Assembly (NCBI RefSeq): GCF_023243115.1
Contig: NZ_CP085081.1
Coordinates: 1 to 64,000, forward strand
Source: Sediminicoccus sp. KRV36
GTDB taxonomy: Bacteria; Pseudomonadota; Alphaproteobacteria; Acetobacterales; Acetobacteraceae
DNA length: 64,000 nt
Direction of reading: 5' to 3'
Shown: one piece after another, positions 47,847 to 55,434 of the stretch
Numbering within the stretch: position 1 is the first letter of the stretch
Layout: every line of letters starts with the position of its first letter
The notes under the pieces: generated by a model
The model's database searches: none
The model's input: the letters and a program-made list of their open reading frames with translations, nothing else
Told to the model about the DNA's origin: nothing
Program-made: the position numbers and the translations under genes

Positions 47847-48296
47847 TCAGAAGGGCTTCACGATCACCATGATGACGATGACGATCATCAGCAGCGTCGG
47901 CACCTCGTTCATGATGCGCCAGTGACGCTGCGGAAAAAGGCGCTCATCACGCTCGAAGGCCTTGCGGTGCTTCGCCAGGTACATGTGGAACCAGGTCATT
48001 CCCAGCACGCAAGCTAGCTTCACGTGCCACCAGCCGGAGGTCCAGGAGACCACGCCGGGTGTGGCCACCAGCACAAGGCCAAGCAGCCAGGTCACGATCA
48101 TGCTGGGGTTCATGATGGCGCGCAGCAGAAGCCGCTCCATCTTCTTGAAGCGCTCATGCTCCACCCCACCGCCGGGGGCGATTTCGCAGTGATAGACATA
48201 GAGGCGCGGCAGGTAGAACAGCCCGGCCATCCAGGCCATCACCGCCATCAGATGGAAGGATTTCACCCAGAGATAGGCAGGCGCCAGAACGTCCAA
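47847..48296 (-). CDS. hemJ: Protoporphyrinogen IX oxidase HemJ
   Basis: 149-residue membrane protein with four predicted helices. Conserved His in WVKSFHLMAVMAWMAGLFYLP and the Lys-containing WWHVKL belong to the HemJ signature; the protein converts protoporphyrinogen IX to protoporphyrin IX in heme synthesis. It replaces HemG/HemY in most alphaproteobacteria. The start is a TTG at 48296, two bases after the gmhB stop, with no better in-frame option. The hemJ-rho order is usual near the origin in this class. Confidence 0.93.
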   Translation of the reverse strand: MDVLAPAYLWVKSFHLMAVMAWMAGLFYLPRLYVYHCEIAPGGGVEHERFKKMERLLLRAIMNPSMIVTWLLGLVLVATPGVVSWTSGWWHVKLACVLGMTWFHMYLAKHRKAFERDERLFPQRHWRIMNEVPTLLMIVIVIMVIVKPF

Positions 48297-48298
48297 GA

Positions 48299-48820
48299 TC
48301 AGTGTTCCTTCAGGATGGCGGCGACGAATGCATCGAGGTTATCGCCGGGAAACAGATGGCCGGGAATCCCTGCCGCGGCGGCGGCCTGCATGTCGGTCTC
48401 GCGGTCGCCGATCAGGAAGCTGCCTTCACGGCGCAGCGGGAAATGCGCCAGCCAATCCTCGATCATCCCGGCACCCGGCTTGCGGCGTGGGCTGGCGCGG
48501 CGATAGCGCTCGGCCTCGGCCTTCTCGTGGAACGGGCAATAGGCGAAGCCATTCAGCAGGGCACCGGCTGCCTTGGCCTCCGCCGCCATCCAGTGATGCA
48601 GGCGGCCCACGGCGGCTTCGTCATAATAGCCCCGCGCCACACCCGCCTGGTTGGTGACGATGCAGACCGCGAGGCCCGCCGCATTCAGCCGGCGCAGCGC
48701 GGCCATCACGCCGGGCACCCAGCGCACCTCCTCGATGCGATGGGGATAGCCGGTATCCTCGATCAGCACGCCGTCGCGGTCGAGGAACGCGCAGGCGCGC
48801 CGGGGGGCATCCATCTCCAT
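48299..48820 (-). CDS. gmhB: D-glycero-D-manno-heptose 1,7-bisphosphate phosphatase-like HAD hydrolase
   Basis: 173 residues of the HAD-IIIA (GmhB/HisB-N) family. The nucleophile motif is FLDRDGVLIEDTGYPH, followed by VCIVTNQAGVARG and the late GDRETDMQAAAAAG. It probably dephosphorylates heptose bisphosphate for LPS core synthesis. The zinc loop is degenerate: it begins CPFHEKAE, but the expected Cys-x-Cys before RKPGAGM reads ASP, so zinc binding may be lost. ATG 48820 or 48814 are both possible. As a neighbour of hisB it could alternatively supply histidinol-phosphate phosphatase activity. Confidence 0.8.
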   Translation of the reverse strand: MEMDAPRRACAFLDRDGVLIEDTGYPHRIEEVRWVPGVMAALRRLNAAGLAVCIVTNQAGVARGYYDEAAVGRLHHWMAAEAKAAGALLNGFAYCPFHEKAEAERYRRASPRRKPGAGMIEDWLAHFPLRREGSFLIGDRETDMQAAAAAGIPGHLFPGDNLDAFVAAILKEH

Positions 48821-48893
48821 GCGTCGCGGATAGCATGAAGCCGTTGCGCTCGCACGCTGGCCTTCTCGCCCCGAGGGGATTAGAGGTGCGCGC

Positions 48894-49517
48894 ATGCAGT
48901 CCGCCGCACCCACGACCGATCCGGCCCGCCGCGCCGAAATCGCCCGCAAGACCGCCGAGACGGAGATCCACGCCCGGCTGAACCTCGACGGCACGGGCCA
49001 GGCCGAGATCACGACCGGCATCGGCTTTCTCGACCACATGCTGCACGCGCTCACGCGGCACGGCCTGCTGGACCTGGCGCTGACCGCCAAGGGCGACCTG
49101 CATATCGATTTCCACCACACGGCCGAGGATTGCGGCATCGTGCTCGGCCAGGCCATCCGCGCCGCGCTGGGCGAGAAGCGCGGCATCACGCGCTTCGGCC
49201 ATTGCCTCATGCCCATGGATGAAGCCCTGGCCGAATGCGCCATGGATATCTCGGGCCGCCCCTTCCTCGCCTGGAATGTCACCTTCACCCGCGACAAGGT
49301 GGGTGAAATGGATACCGAGCTGTTTGAGGAATTCTTCCGCGCCCTGGTGATGAATGCCGGCCTGACCTGCCACATCACCCAGAAGGCCGGCACCAACGCG
49401 CATCACATCGCCGAGGCCTGCTTCAAATCCTTCGCCCGTGCGCTGCGCATGGCGGTGGAGCCTGATCCGCGCCAGCGCGGCGCCATCCCCTCCACCAAGG
49501 GCGTGCTGGAGGCCTGA
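48894..49517 (+). CDS. hisB: Imidazoleglycerol-phosphate dehydratase
   Basis: 207 residues, monofunctional HisB without a phosphatase domain. The metal-binding FHHTAEDCGIVLGQA and GTNAHHIAEACFKSFARAL motifs are intact, with TGIGFLDHMLHALTRHG near the N-terminus. It dehydrates IGP to imidazole acetol phosphate in histidine synthesis. First gene of the his operon; its stop overlaps the DUF2628 start (TGATG). It is divergent from gmhB with a 73-base gap that must hold the promoters. Confidence 0.97.
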   Translation: MQSAAPTTDPARRAEIARKTAETEIHARLNLDGTGQAEITTGIGFLDHMLHALTRHGLLDLALTAKGDLHIDFHHTAEDCGIVLGQAIRAALGEKRGITRFGHCLMPMDEALAECAMDISGRPFLAWNVTFTRDKVGEMDTELFEEFFRALVMNAGLTCHITQKAGTNAHHIAEACFKSFARALRMAVEPDPRQRGAIPSTKGVLEA

Positions 49518-49924
49518 TGCGGAGCTGGACCGTCCATCTCCCGCCCGGCACCGCGCGCGGCTCGGTCCCCGCGGCCGGCCAGATCCAGGCACCGATCCTG
49601 ATTCCGGAGGGGTTTTCGCTCTGGGCGGTGATTTTTGGCCCCTTCTGGCTGTTCTGGCATCGCGCCTGGCTGGCGGGCCTGGTGGTGCTGCTCGGCCTGG
49701 TTGCTCTGAACCTTCTGCCCGGCCCCTATGGCACCGCGCTGGCACTCGCCGCCCATCTCCTGCTCGGCTTCCAGGCGCAGGATCTGCGGCGCTGGACCCT
49801 CGCGCGGGGCGGCTGGACGCTGGCACATCTGGTGCAGGGGCGCGACGCCGAGGGCGCCCTGGCCCGGCTGCTGCAGGCCGAACCCCGCCTGCTGCCCCTC
49901 TATGCCGGGGAGGTCGCGCGATGA
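49517..49924 (+). CDS. DUF2628-type membrane protein in the his operon
   Basis: 135 residues with a central FSLWAVIFGPFWLFWHRAW motif typical of DUF2628 and two or three membrane helices (about 45-90). The first 30 residues are hydrophilic. It sits between hisB and hisH with 1- and 4-base overlaps, a position shared by many alphaproteobacterial his operons, yet no enzyme role in histidine synthesis is known for it. The function is unknown; a regulatory or membrane-tethering role is speculation. Confidence 0.82.
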   Translation: MRSWTVHLPPGTARGSVPAAGQIQAPILIPEGFSLWAVIFGPFWLFWHRAWLAGLVVLLGLVALNLLPGPYGTALALAAHLLLGFQAQDLRRWTLARGGWTLAHLVQGRDAEGALARLLQAEPRLLPLYAGEVAR

Positions 49925-50571
49925 AGATCGCCGTGATTGATCCCGGCTCGGGCAATCTCGCTTCCGTGCGGCGTGCGCTGGAGCGCGCCGCCGATGGCCC
50001 CGTGACCGTCGAGATCACCCGCGAGCCGGAATCGCTGTTCACCGCCGACCGCATCGTGCTGCCGGGCCAGGGCGCCTTCGCCGCCTGCCGCGCCGGGCTG
50101 GAGGGCATGGTCGCTGCCCTGTATGAGCAGGTGCAGGTGCGCCGGAAGCCCTTCCTCGGCATCTGCGTGGGCCTGCAATTGCTGGCCGAGCGCGGGCTGG
50201 AGCATGGCGCCACCCCCGGCCTCGCCTGGCTGCCGGGCGAGGTGGCGGAGATGGACCCCCGCGCGCCCGATGGCACGCCGCTGCCCCTGCCGCAGATGGG
50301 CTGGAACACGCTGGATTTCACGCCCGGCAGCCATCCGGTGCTGGAGGGTCTGCTGCCCGGGGATCACGCCTATTTCGTGCATTCCTACGCCTGGCGCGGC
50401 GGTGAGCCCGCGGATGTGATCGCCACCACCGGCTATGGCGGCCCGGTGCCCGCCATCCTGGGGCGGGACAACATCATCGGCACGCAATTCCATGTCGAGA
50501 AAAGCGCCGCCGTGGGTCTGCGCATCCTCGGCAATTTCCTGCGCTGGCAACCCATGCGGGGGGCGGCATGA
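49921..50571 (+). CDS. hisH: Imidazole glycerol phosphate synthase glutaminase subunit HisH
   Basis: 216-residue class I glutamine amidotransferase. The nucleophile Cys is in FLGICVGLQLLAERG; the His and Glu of the triad are in GTQFHVEKS. It supplies ammonia to HisF, encoded 1.9 kb downstream. The ATG overlaps the DUF2628 stop (ATGA), and its stop overlaps the next start in the same way. The length is normal. Confidence 0.97.
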   Translation: MKIAVIDPGSGNLASVRRALERAADGPVTVEITREPESLFTADRIVLPGQGAFAACRAGLEGMVAALYEQVQVRRKPFLGICVGLQLLAERGLEHGATPGLAWLPGEVAEMDPRAPDGTPLPLPQMGWNTLDFTPGSHPVLEGLLPGDHAYFVHSYAWRGGEPADVIATTGYGGPVPAILGRDNIIGTQFHVEKSAAVGLRILGNFLRWQPMRGAA

Positions 50572-51170
50572 ACACCGAACCCGCCCCCCCTGTGCCTGAT
50601 GTCGTGCATCGCCTGGAGGTGGAGCGGGTGGACATGCTCGATCCGCATGATCTGGCCGATCTGTGCGAGGCGACCAACGCCGCCATCGTGGAAGGTGGCG
50701 GCTTCGGCTGGGTGGAGGCGCAAAGCCGCTCGGCGCTTGAGCGCCATTTCCGCGGCGTCATGCTGGTGCCCGAGCGGGAATTCTTCGTCGCGCGCCTGGA
50801 TGGCGAGGTGGTGGGCAGCGCGCAGCTGGTCCGCCCACCCCGCAACAACGAGGCGCAGGGCTTCACCGCGCAGCTCACCCACGCCTTCATCGCCCCCTAT
50901 GCGCGCGGCTTCGGCCTGGCGCGGCTTCTGGTGCGCCGCGTCGAGGAACGCGCGGCGGCCATGGGGATCCGCGTGCTCAACCTCGATGTCCGCGCCACGC
51001 AGGAAACCGCGATCACGCTGTTCGAGCGCCTGGGCTATGTGCGTTGGGGCACCCACCCCGCCTATGCCCGCGTGGGTGGTGAGACGGTGGCCGGGTATTT
51101 CTATTATCGCCTCATCGAATTGCCCGGCGGGCGCAGCAATGCCGATGCCCTGGGCCGGATCAAAGCATGA
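50568..51170 (+). CDS. GNAT family acetyltransferase within the his operon
   Basis: 200 residues. The GNAT core is evident: [36 protein letters not shown] (acetyl-CoA loop) and the final [31 protein letters not shown] segment closes the fold. It lies between hisH and hisA with ATGA overlaps on both sides. The substrate is unknown; it is not a known histidine enzyme. Similar GNATs are seen in some alphaproteobacterial his operons, so the link may be conserved. Confidence 0.85.
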   Translation: MNTEPAPPVPDVVHRLEVERVDMLDPHDLADLCEATNAAIVEGGGFGWVEAQSRSALERHFRGVMLVPEREFFVARLDGEVVGSAQLVRPPRNNEAQGFTAQLTHAFIAPYARGFGLARLLVRRVEERAAAMGIRVLNLDVRATQETAITLFERLGYVRWGTHPAYARVGGETVAGYFYYRLIELPGGRSNADALGRIKA

Positions 51171-51901
51171 GCGGCTTCACCCTCTATCCCGCCATCGACC
51201 TCAAGCAGGGGCGCGTCGTCCGGCTCCAGCGCGGCGATATGGCGCAGGCCACCATCTATGCCGAGGACCCGGCGGAGCAGGCGCTGCGCTTCGCCGCCGA
51301 TGGCTTCACCTGGCTGCATGTGGTGGATCTGGATGGCGCCTTCGCCGGCAAGCCCGCCAATGCCGAGGCGGTCAGCCGCATCCTGGCGGCGGCACCCATG
51401 CCGGTTCAGCTGGGCGGCGGCATCCGCAACATGCCCACGGTGGAAGCCTGGCTGGGGGCGGGCATCACGCGCGTCATCCTGGGTTCCGCCGCCGTGAAGG
51501 ACCCGCATTTCGTGCGGGAAGCCTGCCGGCATTTCCCCGGCCGCGTCGTCGTCGGCATTGATGCGCGCGGCGGCATGGTGGCGACCGAAGGCTGGGCCGA
51601 GACCAGCACCCTCTCCGCGCGCGACCTGGCGCTGCGGCTGGAAGATGCCGGGGCCGCGGCCATCATCTACACCGATATCGAGCGCGACGGCATGCTGAGC
51701 GGCGTGAATCTCGAGCAGACGCGGAACCTCGCGATGGCGCTTGATACGCCCGTCATCGCTTCGGGCGGTGTTGCTTCCATCGCTGATCTGGTGGCGCTGA
51801 AGGCGGTGGCGGCGGATGGGATTTCCGGCTGCATCCTGGGGCGGGCGCTCTATGACGGGCGGATCGCCCCGGCCGAGGCGCTGGCGCTGGCGGCGGCGTG
51901 A
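51167..51901 (+). CDS. hisA: Phosphoribosylformimino-5-aminoimidazole carboxamide ribotide isomerase HisA
   Basis: 244-residue TIM barrel. [20 protein letters not shown] at the start carries the catalytic Asp, with the second catalytic Asp in [16 protein letters not shown]. The phosphate-binding loops VQLGGGIRN and [12 protein letters not shown] are intact. It isomerises ProFAR to PRFAR, the substrate of HisFH. The ATG overlaps the upstream GNAT stop; its stop overlaps the GTG of the next GNAT. Confidence 0.97.
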   Translation: MSGFTLYPAIDLKQGRVVRLQRGDMAQATIYAEDPAEQALRFAADGFTWLHVVDLDGAFAGKPANAEAVSRILAAAPMPVQLGGGIRNMPTVEAWLGAGITRVILGSAAVKDPHFVREACRHFPGRVVVGIDARGGMVATEGWAETSTLSARDLALRLEDAGAAAIIYTDIERDGMLSGVNLEQTRNLAMALDTPVIASGGVASIADLVALKAVAADGISGCILGRALYDGRIAPAEALALAAA

Positions 51902-52335
51902 TCCGGTTGGCGCAGCCCGGCGATCTGCCGGCGCTGCTCGACCTCTACCAGCACCTCAACTCCGATGATCCGCGGCTGACGGAGGCCGCGGCGGCCACGC
52001 CCTGGTCCAGCCTCATGGGGTCGGACCTCATCAGCGTGGTGGTGGCCGAGGCGGAGGGCGCGCTCGTCGGCTCCTGCATGCTGGTCGTGATTCCCAATAT
52101 CACGCGCGGGGCGCGCAGCTTCGCGCTGATCGAGAATGTCGTGACCCATGCGGCGCACCGCAAGCGTGGCCTGGGCCGTGCCGTGCTGGCGGCGGCGCTG
52201 GAGATCGCCTGGGCGGCGGATTGCTACAAGGTGATGCTGGCCACGGGCTCCGCGCGGGAATCCACGCTGCGTTTCTATGAGGGGGCCGGCTTCCGGCGCG
52301 CGACGAAGACGCATTTCGAGGCGCGCCGCGCCTGA
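51898..52335 (+). CDS. Second GNAT acetyltransferase within the his operon
   Basis: 145 residues: [19 protein letters not shown] start, [20 protein letters not shown] acetyl-CoA motif with [19 protein letters not shown], and a final [19 protein letters not shown]. It starts with GTG overlapping the hisA stop. A gap of about 117 bases separates it from hisF. That gap holds a CCAAGCTCC/GGAGCTTTGG inverted repeat and a TTGACG word (52375-52380), so hisF may have an extra promoter. Substrate unknown. Confidence 0.86.
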   Translation: MIRLAQPGDLPALLDLYQHLNSDDPRLTEAAAATPWSSLMGSDLISVVVAEAEGALVGSCMLVVIPNITRGARSFALIENVVTHAAHRKRGLGRAVLAAALEIAWAADCYKVMLATGSARESTLRFYEGAGFRRATKTHFEARRA

Positions 52336-52452
52336 CGGCGGCGCCGTCTCACGCGGCGGCCACCAAAGCATCGCTTGACGCCCGTGCAAAAACGCCGCAT
52401 CCGCCTGCCCCCAAGCTCCATCCGGAGCTTTGGATGAGGCAGGAATTCATTC

Positions 52453-53223
52453 GTGCTCGCGCTCCGTATCATTCCCTGCCTCGATGTGAAGGAAGGCCGC
52501 GTCGTCAAGGGCGTGAACTTCGTGGCCCTGCGCGATGCAGGCGATCCGGTGGAGCAGGCGCGGGCCTATGACGCACAGGGTGCGGACGAGATCACCTTCC
52601 TCGATATCGGCGCCACCCATGAAAACCGCGACACGATGTTCGACGTCGTCTCCCGCACGGCGGCCGAGGTGTTCATCCCGCTGACCGTGGGTGGCGGCGT
52701 GCGCAGCGTGGAGGATATCCGCAAGCTGCTGCTGGCCGGGGCGGACAAGGCCAGCATCAACAGCGCCGCCGTGAGCGACCCCGACCTGGTGCGCCGCGCG
52801 GCCGAGGCCTTTGGCAGCCAATGCATCGTCGTCGCGGTGGATGCGAAGCAGGTGCGCGATGGCCATTGGGAGGTGTTCACCCATGGCGGCCGGCGCGAAA
52901 CCGGCCTTGACGCCGTGGAATGGGCGCGCCGCATGGCGAGCCTGGGTGCGGGTGAAATCCTGCTGACCTCGATGGACCGCGACGGCACGAAGCAGGGTTT
53001 TGACCTGGAGCTGCTGCGCCGGGTGGTGGGGGCCGTGCGGGTGCCGGTGGTGGCTTCCGGCGGCGTTGGCGCACTTGAGCATTTCGTGGAGGGCGCGCGG
53101 GCAGGGGCCACGGGATTGCTGGCCGCCAGCGTGTTTCATGACGGCGTGTTCCGCATCGAACAGGCCAAGGATGCATTGGCGGCGGCGGGGCTGCCCGTGC
53201 GCCGCGTCCGGGAGATTGCGTGA
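52453..53223 (+). CDS. hisF: Imidazole glycerol phosphate synthase cyclase subunit HisF
   Basis: 256-residue TIM barrel: [20 protein letters not shown] with the catalytic Asp, [30 protein letters not shown] and the second catalytic Asp in [15 protein letters not shown]. With HisH it makes IGP and AICAR from PRFAR. GTG 52453 is preceded by GGCAGGAA. The stop overlaps the hisE start. Confidence 0.97.
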   Translation: MLALRIIPCLDVKEGRVVKGVNFVALRDAGDPVEQARAYDAQGADEITFLDIGATHENRDTMFDVVSRTAAEVFIPLTVGGGVRSVEDIRKLLLAGADKASINSAAVSDPDLVRRAAEAFGSQCIVVAVDAKQVRDGHWEVFTHGGRRETGLDAVEWARRMASLGAGEILLTSMDRDGTKQGFDLELLRRVVGAVRVPVVASGGVGALEHFVEGARAGATGLLAASVFHDGVFRIEQAKDALAAAGLPVRRVREIA

Positions 53224-53801
53224 TGGCGAAGACTGCCAAGGTTTCCAAGACGGCGAAGCCCGCCAAGACGGCAAAGCCCGTCAAGGCCGCCAAGAAGCCC
53301 ACGAAGAACAAAGTGGCGCGCAAGGCCGCGAAGCTGCCCATCCCGGCGAATATCCCCGTCGAGAAGGTGCGCATCCCCAAGGCGGTGCTGCGTGCCGAGG
53401 CGGCCCATCTGAAGCCGCTCGAACTGCCCGAGGATGGTGATGCGGCGGTGCTGGATCGGCTCTGGACCACCATCGAATCGCGGCGCATGGCGGGCAATGC
53501 GGCCACCTCGCATTCGGCCAGGCTGATTGCGCGCGGCACGCAGAAGGTGGCGCAGAAGCTGGGCGAGGAAGCGGTGGAGCTGGTGATCGAGGCGGTGGCC
53601 CGCAACCGCCCGGCCACCATCAGCGAATCGGCCGATGTGCTCTACCACCTCATGCTGCTGCTGGTGGATGCGGGCATTACGCCGGGCGAAGTCTGGGCCG
53701 AGCTGCGCCGGCGCGAGGGGATTTCGGGCATTGCCGAAAAGGCCTCCCGCCCGCGGCCCAAGGCGCTGCTGGCCATCGCCCAGACCACCAAATTGCCCTA
53801 G
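53223..53801 (+). CDS. hisE: Phosphoribosyl-ATP diphosphatase HisE with a Lys/Ala-rich tail
   Basis: 192 residues. The C-terminal half is His[28 protein letters not shown] and [17 protein letters not shown], including the conserved acidic metal ligands. It hydrolyses PR-ATP to PR-AMP. The first 35-40 residues are a run of AKT/AKP/AAKK repeats, like histone-H1 or other nucleic-acid-binding tails, absent from ordinary HisE (about 100 residues). A GTG at 53220 (GTGA overlap) or ATG 53223 may be used. Confidence 0.93.
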   Translation: MAKTAKVSKTAKPAKTAKPVKAAKKPTKNKVARKAAKLPIPANIPVEKVRIPKAVLRAEAAHLKPLELPEDGDAAVLDRLWTTIESRRMAGNAATSHSARLIARGTQKVAQKLGEEAVELVIEAVARNRPATISESADVLYHLMLLLVDAGITPGEVWAELRRREGISGIAEKASRPRPKALLAIAQTTKLP

Positions 53802-53811
53802 GTTGCCGGCC

Positions 53812-54192
53812 ATGAGCGTGACCGGCCTTCCCCCCTATGACCCGCAGAACATCTTCGCGCGCATCCTGCGCGGGGAAATACCCTGCAAGCGCGTCCATGA
53901 GGACGCGTTCGCCCTGGCCTTCCACGACATCAACCCGCTCACGCCCACGCATGTGCTGGTGATCCCGAAGGGCGCCCATGTCAGTGCCGCGGATTTTCAC
54001 GCGAATGCCAGCGCTGAGGACATCGCGGGCTTCTGGCGCGCGGTGGCGCAGGTGGCGAAATCCCTGGGGCTGGAGGCGTCGGGCTACCGCCTGCTGACCA
54101 ATATGGGCTTGGATGCGGGGCAGGAAGTGCCGCATTTCCACGTGCATGTCTTTGGCGGCAAGCGGTTGGGGCGGATGGTTTCCGCTGGGTGA
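53812..54192 (+). CDS. HIT family nucleotide hydrolase (HinT-like)
   Basis: 126 residues with the histidine triad HFHVHVFGG near the C-terminus and NIFARILRGEIPCKRVHED at the N-terminus, characteristic of HinT-type purine phosphoramidases that remove AMP from amines or aminoacyl groups. Full length for the family. It follows hisE after ten bases and probably closes the his operon transcript, a frequent association in alphaproteobacteria. A hairpin-rich repeat array begins five bases after the stop. Confidence 0.93.
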   Translation: MSVTGLPPYDPQNIFARILRGEIPCKRVHEDAFALAFHDINPLTPTHVLVIPKGAHVSAADFHANASAEDIAGFWRAVAQVAKSLGLEASGYRLLTNMGLDAGQEVPHFHVHVFGGKRLGRMVSAG

Positions 54193-54196
54193 GGGC

Positions 54197-54346
54197 GTCG
54201 GGCGAGAGCCCGCCTGGAAATGTCGGGCGAGAGCCCGCCTGGAAATGTCGGGCGAGAGCCCGCCTGGAAATGTCGGGCGAGAGCCCGCCTGGAAATGTCG
54301 GGCGAGAGCCCGCCTGAAGATGTCGGGCGGAAGCCCGCCGGTGCCA
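54197..54346. repeat. Six tandem 25-bp repeats, each with a hairpin
   Basis: The 25-base unit begins GTCGGGCGAGAGCCCGCC. Units 1-4 (54197-54296) are identical, unit 5 differs at its last bases, and unit 6 (54322-54346) is degenerate. Each unit can fold as CGGGC-GAGA-GCCCG. The array fills the gap between the HIT gene and a convergent glycosyltransferase gene. Confidence 0.92.
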
Positions 54347-54364
54347 GCTCGTCCCCTCCCCGCG

Positions 54365-55432
54365 TCACCCCAGCCCGAAGGCGCGCAGCTCCGACACCGC
54401 CGCACGCACCGGCGTAAAGCCCGAGACGGCTTCAAGTGCCGCAAGCCGCACCGAACGCAGCTCGGCGTCCGAGAGGGACAGCATGCGCCGGATGGCGCGC
54501 GCCACCGCCGCCTCATCCGTGGTGTTCGCCAGGAAGCCGCTGACGCCGTCGCTGATGAAATCCGTGGCACCGCCCAATCCGGGGGCCAGCACGATGGCGC
54601 CGCAGGCCATCGCTTCCGCGGCGGTGCGGCCGAAGCCCTGGTAGTCCGAGAGATCCAGGAAGACATCCGTCGCGCGCAGCAATTCCGCCACTTCCAGCTG
54701 CCGCAGCCGGCCCATCAGCGTCACGCCCTCGGGCAGGGTTAGGCCGGCTTCGCGCAGCTCTTCGGCGGTGCAGCCAAAGGCGGTCACGGCCACCGGGCCG
54801 AACTCCCCCGAGGCCAGGCGCTCCAGGATGCGCAAGGTCCGGCGCGGGGCCCGGCGGGGTGTTGCCGGGCGCACCATCGCCGTCACCTGGCGCAGCGCTC
54901 CGGCGGGGCGCCGAGCCGGGCGATAGATTCCGTGATCAATGCTCGGCACCACCAGATGCGTCGCATGCCCGTGCGCCGCCTCCACCATGCCGGTGAGCCA
55001 GCGCGTCTTCGCGAAATACGTGCACTCCGGCAAGACGGCATAGCTGGCAATGGCCAGGGCATGCTCCGCGCTGCCCGCCGCGTAGAACAGCGGCTCGTAA
55101 TCCTGCACGTAATACGCCGCGCGATAGGCGGGCGCCCGCCCCAGCCGCGCGACCTCGGCGATGGTATGCGCCGAGGTGTTGGTGGTCGCCACCAGGACAT
55201 CCTCCTGGGCGGCCAGATGGGCCAGGTCCTTGGGGCCGTCAAACGCCTCCATGCCGCCGGTCTCCACCCAGGGGAAGCGGTCATAGGTGTGGCGGAAGCC
55301 CTCGGCGTTGCGGCGGTTCACCAGCACCCGCGCCTCGATGCCGAGGTCCCGCATCGCGTTCACCTCCTGCACTACGGAATGCGCGCCGCCACCACCGCCA
55401 CCGACCGGCAGAACGAAGGAGATTCGCGCCAT
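54365..55432 (-). CDS. GT4-type glycosyltransferase
   Basis: 355 residues of a GT-B enzyme. The N-terminal domain starts ARISFVLPVGGGGGGAHSVV, a glycine-rich loop typical of GT4; the C-terminal donor site contains LDLSDYQGFGRTAAEAMACG with the expected Glu residues. It is probably involved in capsule, exopolysaccharide or LPS assembly together with the GT2 gene upstream (55435), which it overlaps or abuts (TTGA at 55438). ATG 55432 is used; a TTG two codons earlier is possible. Confidence 0.87.
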   Translation of the reverse strand: MARISFVLPVGGGGGGAHSVVQEVNAMRDLGIEARVLVNRRNAEGFRHTYDRFPWVETGGMEAFDGPKDLAHLAAQEDVLVATTNTSAHTIAEVARLGRAPAYRAAYYVQDYEPLFYAAGSAEHALAIASYAVLPECTYFAKTRWLTGMVEAAHGHATHLVVPSIDHGIYRPARRPAGALRQVTAMVRPATPRRAPRRTLRILERLASGEFGPVAVTAFGCTAEELREAGLTLPEGVTLMGRLRQLEVAELLRATDVFLDLSDYQGFGRTAAEAMACGAIVLAPGLGGATDFISDGVSGFLANTTDEAAVARAIRRMLSLSDAELRSVRLAALEAVSGFTPVRAAVSELRAFGLG

Positions 55433-55434
55433 GC

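Noticed and set aside
54197..54346. CRISPR-like array
   Set aside because: The 25-bp units are directly adjacent without spacers and no cas genes are present; it is a simple tandem repeat.
54084..54368. Repetitive protein encoded by the 25-bp array
   Set aside because: Long open frames on both strands arise because the 25-base repeat avoids stops; none has a start signal or family match, and they overlap the HIT gene.
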